A stretch of 64,000 nucleotides of DNA from Pterobdella sp. o SKG-2022 (Eukaryota; Annelida; Clitellata; Hirudinida; Piscicolidae): the NCBI GenBank assembly GCA_964035795.1, contig OZ038321.1, positions 14,501,971-14,565,970 of the forward strand. The letters are read 5' to 3'. The notes below the pieces were generated by a model. That model did not search any database. It saw nothing but the letters and a program-made list of their open reading frames with translations, and was not told the origin of the DNA. A program made the translations under genes and the position numbers. Within the stretch, counting starts at the first letter, position 1. Each line of letters begins with the position of its first letter. Below, piece by piece: positions 48,818 through 62,015 of the stretch.

Positions 48818-51800
48818 TCAATTGAAAGATACATGGTTGGTTAGCCATCGATTCACTCTATCTAAACGAAACTTATTTCCTTTCTCTATTCCAATGTTAT
48901 CACCATTGAAATTATTATTTCCATTTTTTTCTACTTCATTATTGTTTTGAGCATGGGATTTGGAATGTATGTTACATTCCTGCAGACAAAGAGGTTTGTT
49001 TGTGAATTGAGGTATTTGTCCATACAATGGCTTAGGTTTGAAGGATATGGTGACATATGTTTGACTGCAAAAATTGTTACTACAGCCGCTCATAGAACAT
49101 TTATTACACACCGGTTTTTTAGTTTTGTTCACATTTTTTTTGTAGTTTGGTATTGATTGGTCTTTAAACTGACAATAGTCTTGGTGAAAGTGTTGGTATC
49201 GATGCAATGAAACAGAATTCATATCTTTTACTAAATTTTCATGGTGACTTCCGCACATGACAGTGGATTTGTTTGCCTGGTGGTTGTTGAGAAGTGGGGA
49301 GAAGAGAGAGCCTGAAGTAAGGAAGGGTGCATTGGCATGTATGTTGTCGGTGGTCATTAATGATCGTTGTGAATTTTTATAGTGGTTCATGTGGGATTTC
49401 TTACCAGGGTTGTAAGTGTTGAACTTATTTGCTGTTGGACTTCTGTTATGGATATCTTCATGGCATTTTTTATGTTGGTTACGCACTGAATTGTACAGCA
49501 TTTCTGATTGTGAAGAAGATGCAGGATCTAACGAAACATGAGCCTCAGAAACGTCCAATGAAAGCAGAGACTCTTCATACTTGTAGCCTTTATTGTTGGA
49601 TGAAGTGGTTGGGCGGATGATCCACGAGTGGTCCAGGTATCGGTGTATAGAAGAAAGATTGCAACGTTTTTGAGGTTCAAGATGGAGTAGACGGTGAAAA
49701 AACTTGACTAGGGTTTTTGAGAACTTGACCCAGTGCTCTGGTGGCTTATCCACTTGCTTGCCTTGCCACCGTGCAAAACTGCAATGTTAATAAAAACATC
49801 GCAATAAACATCGTCAAAAATAAAATGTTCATAAGGGGAGAGTTCATTCATATTCATCTTTATTGGCAAGTGATAATCTATAAATGATATCTTGTTATTT
49901 TACCATGAAATTTATTATGAATATTTATGAAGTGTAAAGTGTTTCTATTTAAAAACAAGCAGTAAAACGTTTTTTTTTTTGAGACAATATTGTTTTGATT
50001 GCTATGTTTTTAGTTTTTTAATTATTATTTTCAGGTATGAATAAAAACAAGAGTGGAAAGTTCCAAAAATTTTATGAAAAGATATGCGCACAAGTTTTAA
50101 AATTTTCATATAAGTAATATTTTATAATTCTTAAAATATATTTTGTTCATTAAATCACAAAAACCGTTTCGATGTTGCACCACCTTGACGTGGTAGAACG
50201 GCTTGTATGTCCCCGTGACTCCGAGGGCTATATAAGCGGTGGCTTTGGCTACTGGAAGGTTCAAACATGCTCAAAAGGTTTAAGGAGTAAGGTCTAAACA
50301 AAACGGTGCATTCTGGCCCTCCAGGTTGGGGGTTGTGTTGCGGGCTTACTACCAAAACATGGCAAAGAAGAAAAGTTGCAGAATCTACCAACAACCGTAA
50401 CTGCTGTAATTCCTTTTAAGAAATTTATGAAGCGTTGCAGCCATTAAGAAGCTGCATGGCTGATGACCCATTTTCACCCAAAAACACTTTTAAATAAAAA
50501 GCTCAAATTGCTATCTCACAAGTCTGTTTTACTGGCCACATGGAACGTGAGCACACTTTGAGAGACAGGACGATGTGCACAAGCAGTGAGAGAGATGCAG
50601 AAATACAACCTCACACTTTAGAGCAGGTGCGAAGTACGTTGGATTGGTCATGGAAAAACCATATTGCAGACAAGATAAACGTTGCTTCATTCAGGCAAAA
50701 CGAAGAACGTCATGAAGCCGGTATAGAACTCCTGTTGTCCAAAAAAGCGGCAAAAAGTTTGATAGAGTGGGAACCTGCGTCAGACCACATCATCACAGCA
50801 CGCTTCGAGTCACACTTTAAGAAGGTGTCTATTGTTATGTGTTATGCACCCACCAACACATCTGAAGAGGAGGATAAGAACAGCTTTTACACCCAACTCC
50901 AATCAGTTTTAGGCAAGATTCCAAAGCGAAACATGTTCATCCTAATGGAGGACATGAATCCGAAGGTTGGATCAGACAACACTGATAGAGAGCGTGAAAT
51001 GGGAAGACACGGACTTGAAGAAATAAACGAAAATGGGAAGAGGCTAAATGACTTCTGCTTCACCAATAGTCTCATTAATGAAGGTACGATCTTTCCGCAC
51101 TGGCGATGCCAAATAGACAAATAGACTGAAAACCAAATTGATCACGTTATGACAAAACAAGGCTATAGAAGCTCACTTCAAGATGTTAGAGAGAGACGCA
51201 AGGGAAAAGAAGGAGAAGACGTTCGAAGCAGGCCTGTAGAAGAAGTTTAAACTGCGATCTGCGTAACTCTGGCTTAACATGTGAAGAAGCCAAAACCAGC
51301 GCTAAAGACAGAGGGACATGTAAGAAAGTTGTTGATGCCCTAAGCTTTCTTAGGAGCCCATACGAATAAAATAACACAAAAAAAAAGAATTTGAATTAAT
51401 CCGATTTAAAGTAAGACTAATATTTTTTCTTAAATTAAAAATGCCAATAAACATCGAAACAAAAAAAAATAACTTAACATGATCAACATAGAAACGATAA
51501 AGAAATTTTCCATCAGTTTTTTGCTCACGTTTTCTTTTAAAACCCATTTTTACACCTCATTTGTAATGAAAAAACTTAGCACAAAGCAAATTCTATTTTT
51601 AAATAGTTTTCTTTTAAGCGAGTTTCAAAAATGTATCAGGTGCTGGTTGTATGCTTGCATTCAATAAATTCAAGTCATATCTTTGTGTTTTCATGTACTA
51701 TTGTCTAAATATTCAAAAAATAAAGCCATAAACAGACGAGAAATACATATAAATTATCAAATACATATAAATAATCAAATAATAATTGGAAATAATATTT

Positions 51801-54800
51801 TCAACAGGTTTTGGGAGTTATCAATAAAAGCTTCCATATATAAGTTTCAATTATTTGTGATGCTATTGAGAGTTATCTATTTTTTTCTATGAAACTTATT
51901 AACTTTTTCCAACATTTCTGATTTATCAAAGTCAGTTAAGAGATTTATGAATCAAATTTTTCCAGAACAAGATAGAGCGTTAGTGTTGAAGTTTGTCTTA
52001 TTTATAGGCCTCAAAAATGCATTAACATTAACTATGTATTCCACCTAATGAGTGCAGTTCATGCCTTGGAAAAAAAATATTTCATCAACTGATAATGCAA
52101 CGAGTATGAGCTTAAATAGTAGGATGCAAAAATTACCTCAATTATAACTATTCAGTTTGTTTTTGATCGATTTGATTGAAATGGGAGCAAAAAATATTTA
52201 TCCATCAAGAACAAAACATCAAACTGACGTGTGAAAGAATGATACAAATTTTTTCTTTTCAAAACTGCATTCTTTGTTTGTTATGCGTGGCTTATGGTAA
52301 AAGTTCAATGGTAAAATGAGTGTCACTTGAGCATTTTAGGCATGCAGCAATATCAACGAAGATACAAAGTAGATAAGCTAGGAAAAGTTTAAAGATTCAA
52401 AATTAAAGGGAAATTAATTTTCAAAAATAACTCATCTAAATAAAACAAAAATTTAAATTTAATAAACCAATAAACTAGAAATATTTCAGTAAGCACCCTA
52501 CAAGCGAGTCTAAAGAGCCAAGAGTTATTTAAACAACAACAACTATCAATTAACCAATCACTGACTTGACGAAAAGAGGGTCGCTAGTAAGGTTCGCCAT
52601 CTGCCATGGAAAACTGCCAGTGAGAAGAGAGAAGGTTATAACGCCTAGAGACCAGATGTCTGCGGAGGTTTCGACGCTGTAGTGGGAATGTCGAGGGAGG
52701 TTGCATATCTCGGGAGGAGTGTAGGTCGTACCTTCGCATATCTAGAGGTCAATCGGGGGAGAATATAGGGATTAAGCTTGAGAAATAATTGTTAATTATA
52801 GAAATTTTTCAAAAATTTAACTGTTATTATCATTATTTAAAATGATAAATTATACATTTTGAAAAAGTATGGAAATAATGAATAATAGTTAGAGGAAACA
52901 ATAATAAGTTAAATTTCCCAAGCATTTATTCGATGAAGCATCCGAACGTTTGAGTGTTGAGAGATATGAAACACATGGAATTTTTAAGACGAGTTTCGAT
53001 AAATACTTTTAATATGATTTAGACTCACATACATTTGAGTTTATATAATTTTAACGAGCATGAATACGAACCAAAATATTATCTGTCATCGAAAAATACT
53101 TTTTCAAAGTTCGTATTTAGTTATCGTTTTTCAACTAATTATTCAAACGTTATAATTCATATATAATAACAAACGACTATCTAAATTTAAATGATTAAAA
53201 CCAAATAATATATTATTCACAAAGACCGATAGGAGTTCCCAGACCAAGAATCGAACCTAGCACCAATAAACCAAGTCAAAAATTATTATCACTAAATTAC
53301 CAGCAATATACAATATTACCTTGCAGACCACAGTGCCAGTTCTTCTAGCCACCCCAAAGTCTGACAACTTCACTTTCGTAATAGACTGGTCAGACACTGA
53401 GTCGTTCTGAGAGTGGAAAAGTCGATAAGGAATATAAAAAACTTTGAGTTTATCATGGTTTTGTATGACATTTTTTTTTAATGATTGCAAGTAGATGAGT
53501 TAGTGTTAACGATGTACTAATGAAAAGATGATGATACGTTGAATAAAGAGCGTATGTTAAGTTGTTGCAAAAAATTGTCGGAAAATTTTACATTGAAGAT
53601 TTATGGTTTCAGATAAAGGGTTCTACATAAAGATTAATATATTTATTCAATATAAAGTATTCTTTCATGTAATCCTTTCATCAATAGCACCTACACTAAT
53701 CTCTAAATGCTTAAAAAATTACATAAAGAAATGAAGAAAGTCACTTGAAAGACAAGAAAGTTTTCAAGTTTGAGATCTCGATGTACGATACTTCTTGAGT
53801 GCACAAACATGATAGCTTCGGCCATCTGCCTCACTATCAGTTTTACCTTGGTCTCAGAGAGGCCTACTCTTGGTGGCACTGCTCTGTTGAGTTTTATTTG
53901 TCTCATTATCCATATGTACATTTATTGGGTACATAGTTTATAAGAATGACCTATGATAAGATTTGTGGTCTAGAAACTTCTGAAGTTTATGCTTCTACAA
54001 TCTCATTTGTAATTATATTGTACTGTATTATATTGTAATTGTTGATACTTTTAATTTATATTCATGAATATATATGTTTTAAAAAAATCTTTATACATGA
54101 AGTTATTCATAGTTTAAAACCAATGATTTCATTGTATAATGAATAAAAATTTTTCATTTGTTTCATGAGCATTTTTTTCTAGAAACATGCTCAAGGACCT
54201 TCAATGATATAATGGAAATGAGATGAAATGGAATAAAAAACATTGAAGTTAAATTTTACAAGCTACATATACTAAAAATAGTTCATTATGGCTTGTCTTA
54301 GAATTATCTTTCATGTAAAAGTTTTAAATGCATTTTTAAAAAAGGACATTAAATATCCGATAGGTCTTTATCATTAAACGCAAGCTCATAATCCTAAATG
54401 ATTTACTCGGAGTGCTACAATGTCTATTTTTCAAGTATAACTACCTCCTACTATATTTTCTATTAAACCATATAATTCAAGCTTTTAATAGAGTTTATTA
54501 ATGAAAAGTATATTCTATTAGAGATTAAATGGTACTATGTTTTTGGACTTAATTTATCCGGTGAGGAAATGAACAACTATCTAATTGACTATTAGTTTCA
54601 CTAATTGGCTTAGCGAAAAAATGTATGAAGAGTATAAGCTTTGTGAGACAGATTAAAAGCAATTATTTGTTTTGAGCATTTTTTATTTTTTTTCTGTATA
54701 TTCCCATGAAAGCTATGAATGTGATGAAGAATTTATTTGCAAGTAAAACTGATTTTTTATCGTAAAAAAATATAATTTTTACTTATTTTACACCCAATTT

Positions 54801-56767
54801 ACATTTTTATCTTTCCAGGCTTGATTTGAGTCATATGATTTTATATGTATTTATCCTAAATAAGAATTTGCATCATAAAACAACAAATTCTAACTGAAAA
54901 AGCCAACTCCATTAACGAGGAAATGCGAATTTTTTTCACAGCTCAATAAACAAGCAACCCCTTTCATAGACAGCAATATTATAATAACCACAGCCTATAA
55001 AGCAAGATTTGGGTCGATTATGTTTCAATAGTAAAAGATTAACCTTTTTATTGTATAAAATAACGTTAATAACGTTAGAGGCAGTTCAAATCAAAACCTT
55101 AGTAGGTCACTTAGCGGCGCATACTCTTGCACTAGAACATACCATTTGTCTGTGACGTAAGCAACCAGGGATGTGCCTGGAATGAATAAAAACTATTAAA
55201 AAATAATAATAATGAGTATAATTTGAAAAAATGCACAACCGATGACAAATGGGTGCTTGCAGAACATTCTGGAGTATCGGAACTCCAAACAGAAATCTTC
55301 AATTTTGGTTTTCTCCTTCACCAAGATCTTCAACGATACCTGGAAAGTATGATCATCGATGGTTCTTATTATTGTATGTTGCTACCATTTATGAGGATAC
55401 AAACTTAATTACATTATTGAATCTTCCATGAGAATGAAATAGTTTTAAATGAATGAATGAGATGAGCAATGCTTGTATATTTGAAATTTTATCCATGCAG
55501 ATCTTCTCTTATTTAATACCCCTCTAATCTGTTTCATTTAATTGGAAATAACATTACGAATAGAGATAATGAAAACTACTTATGTTCCTCTTGGTTGGTC
55601 TTACATTGCTGCTCCACGAATTATGGCTTAATCGGATTATTTGCTCTACATTCAAAAAATTTTGTTACGTATTTACAACTAATATTTTTAAAAACACTTT
55701 TATGAATTTATATTCAAATTTGAAACCTTTTTCTGATCTTTTTTTCTGACAGCCAGAAAGACATTGCCAAACGTACCACTGCCAATCTTCCTTACCGTAT
55801 TGAACTTCTGGGCGATGTTTTCTACGTAGCAAATCTTCTCTTCCGGCATGTAAAAATCTGAAAACACCCTTTCTGGCTCAGCACTTTTAGTTTTTGTGCC
55901 TATGTTTGTGTACTCCTCTGCTGGTTCTGCTTTTATTTTACTGTTATCTTTTTTGATTTTTTTCTCATGTTTTTTATTTTTTTTCTTTGTTAAGCATTCA
56001 ACCGTGTAATCAATATTATCTGAGTCTTCATCATAGTTATTTTTGCAATTGTTGTTAGTTGTGGTTTTATTTTGATTAGGAGGTTGGTATTTAGAATGAT
56101 CTGCTTTGGAAAACACACAAGCTTCATTCGGAATGTTAAAACTGTCATAAACAACATTGTTTTCTTCAATATTTTTCATCATAAAGTTTTTATTATTATT
56201 TTTGTCGTTTTTATTTCCATGTTTTTTTTTCGATGCGCAGGGGAATGCATTTTTGAACCAGTAATTTTTTTCATAACTTTCTCCTAACACATCTTCATCA
56301 CAATCATCGTCGTCGTCATCCTCGTCTAAGAAAAAAGTCCAGCATGAAACATCATGTGACGTGAAAATATTGTTGTCTTTATTATTTATAACGTTGTGGT
56401 TTTTATGATCTTTCACCTCCGCGCAATCACTCTTCATCACTTTGGACATTTTTTTATCAAATTTATTATCGCTATTATTTTTCTTTTTCACTTCATTATT
56501 TTTATCTACTTTGAATTGGTTAATATCGTCATAAAAGTTAAAAGTAGTTTCGTCATTATTATTAACATCATTAACATTGCAAACGTCAGTTTTCGTTATA
56601 TGCTTATGATTTTTCTCGTGAAAACATGGAGCTTTGAGTTTTACCATTGAATTTTGTTTTCCATCCATAGAGTTATTGAAAAAGAGATTTGGTTTTTGCA
56701 TGTACAAATTGTCTTTCTCTTCTTCCGTGGCTCCTTTCAGTATTCCACAAGAGATTAGCTTTTCCAT
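48818..56767 (-). CDS. SBK-like serine/threonine protein kinase with long extensions
   Basis: Predicted 860-residue kinase. Seven exons, all in phase: 56767-55727, 55339-55240, 55176-55098, 53883-53745, 53406-53320, 52741-52566, 49778-48818. Kinase motifs: glycine loop GSGTFGNV (329-336), VSLK with Lys351, a likely C-helix Glu366, HRDLKLEN (441-448, catalytic Asp443), DFG (469-471), TPPE (490-493), and DIWSLGVITFSLLTGSFPW. All catalytic residues are present. SHYSVETSADIW, NFARWQGK and LLHLEPQKRC closely follow SBK1/SH3-binding-domain kinases. Unlike SBK1 (about 420 residues) it has an Asn/Asp/Lys-rich N-terminal extension of about 320 residues with an acidic DEDDDDDDCDED run, and a disordered C-terminal tail of about 260. 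Intron 6 holds an RTE-type relic and intron 5 a SINE head. Confidence 0.9.
50160..51340 (+). mobile_element. RTE-type LINE relic (5' region and endonuclease)
   Basis: The 5' leader TTGCACCACCTTGACGTGGT (from about 50172) is typical of a widespread RTE-like family. It is followed by an APE endonuclease: VREMQKYNLTL in a broken frame, then IEWEPASDHIITARF, CYAPTNTSEEEDKNSFY, SDNTDREREMGRHGL, and NQIDHV after a stop. The expected GDFNAK reads MEDMNPK, removing the catalytic Asp-Asn pair. An internal deletion joins the nuclease to a short Lys-rich end before about 51340. No reverse transcriptase remains. It lies in the last intron of the kinase gene, on the opposite strand. Confidence 0.8.
53235..53309 (-). 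repeat. tRNA-derived SINE head
   Basis: On minus an A-box-like TGGTAATTTAGTG (53302-53290) is followed 45 bases later by a B-box GGTTCGATTCTTGG (53257-53244). A T-arm CTAGG/CTTGG can pair. No acceptor or anticodon stem forms well, so this is a tRNA-derived retroposon rather than a working tRNA. It starts only about 10-20 bp into the intron after kinase exon 5. Confidence 0.55.
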
Positions 56768-56923
56768 TGTGCTTCTGTGTGTTTAACGAATTTTTGAATT
56801 TTTTATTGAATTGAATTTTAAATATAAAAAAATTTTTGCAAATCTCGCAAAAAGATTTTAATTTGAATAAGTCCAAAAACATCTGAGTCGTTTGTTTGTG
56901 ACATAGGACCATACCATTCCGTG

Positions 56924-56932
56924 TTTATATAT
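56924..56932 (-). promoter_or_regulatory. TATA box of the kinase gene
   Basis: ATATATAAA on minus, about 160 bp upstream of the kinase start codon at 56767, in a sensible position for a short leader. Confidence 0.45.
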
Positions 56933-59276
56933 CAAATAATGGTTCATTATATACTAAAAAATTTAAATTAAAATAATTTCTGAACTCATAATTGCAACAT
57001 TCAATACAATATATTTTTATTACTTCATTCAAATACAAAAGAATCAAAATCTTTTTAAACTCCCCTTTGAACCCCGAACAATTTACAGCCGTAAAAGATG
57101 GACTTTGCATCATTATGATTTTCTTGTCATGTTTATGTCCATTTAATATAACTTCTAATTTTTTAGTGCTCTTTTGATACGCTTTTTTATAACATTCGGT
57201 GATATTTTATGTTTTTTAGGAAAGTAATAACTGAAAGGTGTTATACAAATCGAGTTATGTTTTATGATGGTACAACGTCATACAAAACATATATGAGAGC
57301 ATATATGAATTAAAAAGCCAGACAAACATCAATCGATTTGGGTTATACGCTCCTTGATGCGGAAAAGACCATGAAATATCCTTTGATTGAGATCAATATT
57401 TATTTTGCTGTTTTTATTTTGATCAATCATTAGCTTGTTTTGGGTATTTTATTTATTATTCGTTGAACAAACGATAAGGGTGTTTTGACAGTTGATAACA
57501 GTGGTTAAAAAATTTTTTTAAAATAAATGATTCATAATGCTTTATTCCTTGGAGTTTCAACTTTTACAAAGGAAATTTGTTCAGCATCCTTTCCAATGTT
57601 GAAAATAAATAAAGAACAAGTGGTTATGAAAGTGAAAATAATGATTATTTGTTTTGATAGTTTTTCTAGGAATATTTTCAAAGTTTTGCGAAGGTGCTAT
57701 GGCATAGTTGAAAGCCTATTCTCGTTGTTTATTTATAAATACACAAAAACCTTGAAAATTAAATGAATAAAAACTTGGAGCTATAAATAGAATTCAAAAA
57801 AATTGAATTATTTTCTTGTTTTTATTTAAAGAATCCAACACTATCTGTGCTGGATTCCCAAATTTATAACTTGCTATTTTTAAGACTGAAATGTTTAAAA
57901 TTCCATGTATTTCAAATTTAATTATTGCTTTGATTAGAGATTTTTTTATATAATTTTCTGTTTATAGATACCTAATTAGAATAAAAGATATAACGGTATA
58001 TTTTCACAATCATTTGTATTAAAATATTTTTAAGGTTTTCTTCAATGTTGTTTTTCTTCATGAAATACTAAGACTTAATCACTGTTAGTTTTCAAGTACT
58101 CTTTTATGGTGTTTGCATGCGCGTCTGAAAGATTGAGATTAAAAGTCCTTCATAGAAATGTTTTTATCTATTAGTTATATACTCAATTACAATGAAACAT
58201 TCTCAACAGACACGAGAAATATCTATATAAATTATTGTGTGGTAAATTTAAGTTTTTTTTGAGATAACACTAAGTTATGTTGTGGGGAAGAACCTTGTTA
58301 ATTCAAGTAGAATCTGCAATAAAGAAATGTTGCATTCTTCATTGGTTTTAATAAGTTCAATTTTTTCTACATCCTTTATCTCAACATTCAATAGCGGTTT
58401 TTCTTCTCCTCCCTCCAAATTCCTCAAAAAACATCTCGTCACAGTAATTCATGATTCGCTCAATATAATATCGATATATCGTTATGATTATATCATATTT
58501 CACATGATATATCATTATTTCTCATATATATCATTAATTTCCTTCTTTATCATTATTTAATTCATTTTTTTCTTCCGGATTGAAAATGCCTAAGATACCT
58601 CGGAGGCTTATGTGTGACTTTTAAGCTTCGAGTTACCCCTTTCATGCTTTCCAATGCCATTTTTTTTGAAGATAATAGCTAGAACTGGCTCAAAAGATTC
58701 GATGTGAATAAATGATGAAGGTTTTTTAAAAAGAACTATTGATTACTGCATATTTCAGATTAAAATTTTGGTTTTTTTTTCGTTTTTTTATGGAACACTC
58801 CAAACCATCACTGTAATTAAGTTCATAATATTGAAAATCTACAAACACCTAATACAAATAGTTTTCAATAATTTTACGAAATAAATTATTTGAAATTATT
58901 TCAAATGGAAAAAATATTGCTTAGGAACTGAGAGAGACTGCCTGTATTCATTCAACGTACATTACTTTCTGGACACGTACTCAAGGTTTTGCCTTGAGTT
59001 TAATGAAAATATAAATAAAAATGAGTGCCAAGATATTCTTGCAACAAACTAACAATTAACCTGGTTTTTAAGGGGAATAACAACATATGATATTTGATAT
59101 TGTTGTTACGAGCATGTATGTGATGGAAATTTTTATAAATGCTAACGGCATTATATTATTGTACGACAATATTGTATGAATAAATTAAAATGCCAAATTA
59201 TTTTTAGCTATTAAAAAAAAAATAATAATCAGGATAGCATTAAAAATTGAAAATTTTCTTTTCTTATTCTTCTTCT
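56933..59276. other. Intergenic, nothing recognised
   Basis: AT-rich spacer between the divergent kinase and S-adenosylmethionine synthase genes. Only short chance frames are seen. Confidence 0.5.
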
Positions 59277-59336
59277 TATTATTATTATTATTATTATTAT
59301 TAGTAGTAGTAGTAGAAGTAGTAATAGAAGTAGTAG
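59277..59336 (+). repeat. ATT/AGT trinucleotide microsatellite
   Basis: (ATT)n passing into (AGT)n, directly before the LINE relic. Confidence 0.85.
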
Positions 59337-59339
59337 TAT

Positions 59340-60100
59340 TTCACTAAAAGAGATAAATATCAAGCAAAATGGAATATTTGAAACAGATGCAAAAAATACC
59401 AGAAAGAAGGTCAGGTCAGAGACTTTTGGGAAATAATTGAGTAATGAGAAAACATATATAAAATTTGATTTACAGAGTAATAGCTTTAATAAACTACAAA
59501 ATATTGATGTCTGAAACGAAGTAAACACGGATGGACTCAAAAAACCCTCAAGACATCATCAACACAAATCTTCTGGACCAGATCAAGTTACTAGTTTCTG
59601 GCTAGACACCCTACACTCAACGTAATTTAGATTGGTTTCAATTTTAATGATATTCAGACATTACCATCGTGTGGGTTCTCTCATGGTATTAACTATTCAC
59701 TATCCGAAACAAATGAGGCTGCTTTTAAAAACTAACTATTGTCTATATATGTCAGTTAATACTCTATAAACCGTGTATCAATATTTTTAATAAAGGTTAA
59801 ACGCCCTAACATTTCAAAACAGGTTTTAGAAAAGATTTTTGCATAAGTAAAAAACTAACTTTTTCTTAATTCAATGACTTCACAAAACACCTGATTGATT
59901 GTAACTCATGTACAACATTGAAAGCCATTTGTTAGCAATGTTGCCTTCATGGACTCCCTCGAAACATCAAAAGTATCATTCATCAACTTTATAAAAGTTT
60001 TAATGATGATACAGTATACAAATCTTACAATTTTCCATTTTATTCTTCTAGGAAGGGTTTTAAAAAACAAAAAAAACAAAGATGTATGCAATTATTTAAA
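59340..60100 (+). pseudogene. Decayed LINE reverse-transcriptase fragment
   Basis: Fragments in changing frames: QNGIFETDAKNTRKK, then SSGPDQVTSFWLDTLHS (family KSPGPDGVxNFWLK), then GINYSLSETNEAAFKN and IYVS where the family has YRPI-CLP-MYK. The last piece, SLETSKVSFINFIKVLM, fits the region after the YxKAFDSVPH motif. Stops and frame changes are frequent, so this is an old relic. Confidence 0.6.
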
Positions 60101-61917
60101 TGTAGCATTGAAAAAAACTTTTCCTGTAGTTGTAGAAAAATAAAATTTCATAATAAATTTTGGAGTTTTTTTGAAATTTTTGAATCGTTAAAACCAATAT
60201 ATCATTTTCTTCATAAGACACACAAGTAACTAAATAGTACAGAATGTTACAAAATAATTATCATTAAGGTAAAACTTTCTATTAAATTCATTTCTTTCAG
60301 GGGTATTTAAAAACCCATACAAAAACCAACAACAAAACAACCAGTATATAAATAACATAGAATAGATAACAAGTAAATAGCATAGAAGCTATTAAAAGTG
60401 TGTTAAAAGCTTGTTTCAGACTCATCTACCATTATGCTTATTAGGTTCTGCTTTAACAAAAAAAATTGAATTTTGAAAAAAAAATGTCACATTTTTCTCC
60501 ATAGCTAAAAGTTAAAGTTTTTAAAAAAATATATATTAGTCAATTTTTAACCTCTGAGGTTCTTCTTCCACCAGGGTAATTATCTCACACTGAACGTACC
60601 TACTCTTTAGTAAACATCCATTCAGAAGAGTTTGAAAACTTAAAATCAAGCTGAACAAAAAGTTGATATTCGCAAGCACTTGAAGGTTTTTATTGAGCTC
60701 TCTGCTTATAACTTTTGAAATATTTAAGGCATCGAGGCTAGAAACAGGCTTATATATATGTTGCTTTCATCATTATCTTCTTTCTTATTGTTGCTCTTTT
60801 TGCTATAGTTTTTTTCATTCACGTTTTTTCTCATCTCAACATCAATCATAATAATATTAATATTGTTAATATTGAAATAGTGTCAATTTTTTTGTTAATG
60901 ATTTATTAGTCCAAAGTTGTTCAATTAATGATAGGCTTTTAATTTTATCTAAAGAAAAATTAATTCAATGATATTCATAATCTTTTCTTCATTACCCCCA
61001 TTATCACTTGAATATTGCAATAATTCTCACTTCTTAATAGGTTAAAATCTTCATATCCAAGATTTATGTGAGCATTAAACTTTTCTCATTTTTTTCGTTT
61101 TATATTTCATTATTTTTCCTTTGAATGAGCCTCATATAAATTTCCCAGTTGCTTTATATCTTTCATCATCAGTCGAAGAAATCAGATAGATTTATTTAGA
61201 CAGAAAAATTCTTCCTCTAATAAATATATTCAAATCTATATTATTAATACGTTTAAGGGTACAAAATTAGCATATAAAGAGCTTGTAATTACTATTAAAC
61301 GCTAGTAACATAATTAGTTAATAAGTTTCAAATTTGTTTTATTCTATGGGTGTTCTATTTTTAAATTCTGAACTTGGGAAAATCTGTTGTCAAAGGTTGA
61401 TATATGCTACACATAAAACGAAGTGCATTGCGCATTTAAATTTTTCTGGAGTTTCAAAAACTGAAAAAATAATTAACACGTATTCATGAAGTTTAATGAG
61501 TATTATATTATTGAAGTTTGTTATTTTTTGAACTTGACGATGATATCTTGGTAATATCAAAAATCTTTGTTAGTGAAAGTTTTAATAAATACAATTAATT
61601 ATTATTTAATAATTGATTTTATTAATTAAAACTTTGCTTGTCGTTTTCTATTTAGAATTTTGATATTGTTTTTTTTTTGTTAGTCAGCTTTGAATTTTTG
61701 TGAAAACTGATTCAGTTTTGTTAAAATCAGTTTTAATATTTAAATACTAGTTTTCGTATTATATGTTCAAAGTACTTTGGATTTTTAGGTCATATATGTG
61801 CTTAAAAAGCTTAAGCAATTTTAAATTAAACTAAGAAGCCTATCAAAAAGCATCAAAAACAACGATTTTTATGCTATAAAAACTTATATAAAATCACATA
61901 TTGTGACAAAAACTTTG
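60101..61917. other. Intergenic region upstream of S-adenosylmethionine synthase
   Basis: AT-rich, without recognisable genes. The last part is presumably upstream regulatory DNA for the synthase gene. Confidence 0.45.
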
Positions 61918-61918
61918 G

Positions 61919-61953
61919 ACCAATCATAGCGTGTCATCCATCCACTATATAAG
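61919..61953 (+). promoter_or_regulatory. CCAAT and TATA boxes of S-adenosylmethionine synthase
   Basis: ACCAATCA at 61919-61926 and TATATAAG at 61946-61953, about 65 bp before the ATG. Transcription would start near 61980, giving a leader of roughly 35 bases. Confidence 0.7.
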
Positions 61954-62015
61954 CACAAAACTGTGAGCATCAACCTCTTTTTTAAGCTTCTCATCGTTCA
62001 TCAAACCTGTTCAAA

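Noticed and set aside
50155..50394. 79-codon minus frame
   Set aside because: Antisense of the RTE-type leader sequence, which is recognisable on plus.
59229..59540. 103-codon minus frame
   Set aside because: Antisense of the microsatellite and LINE relic, with a low-complexity Leu/Ile run.
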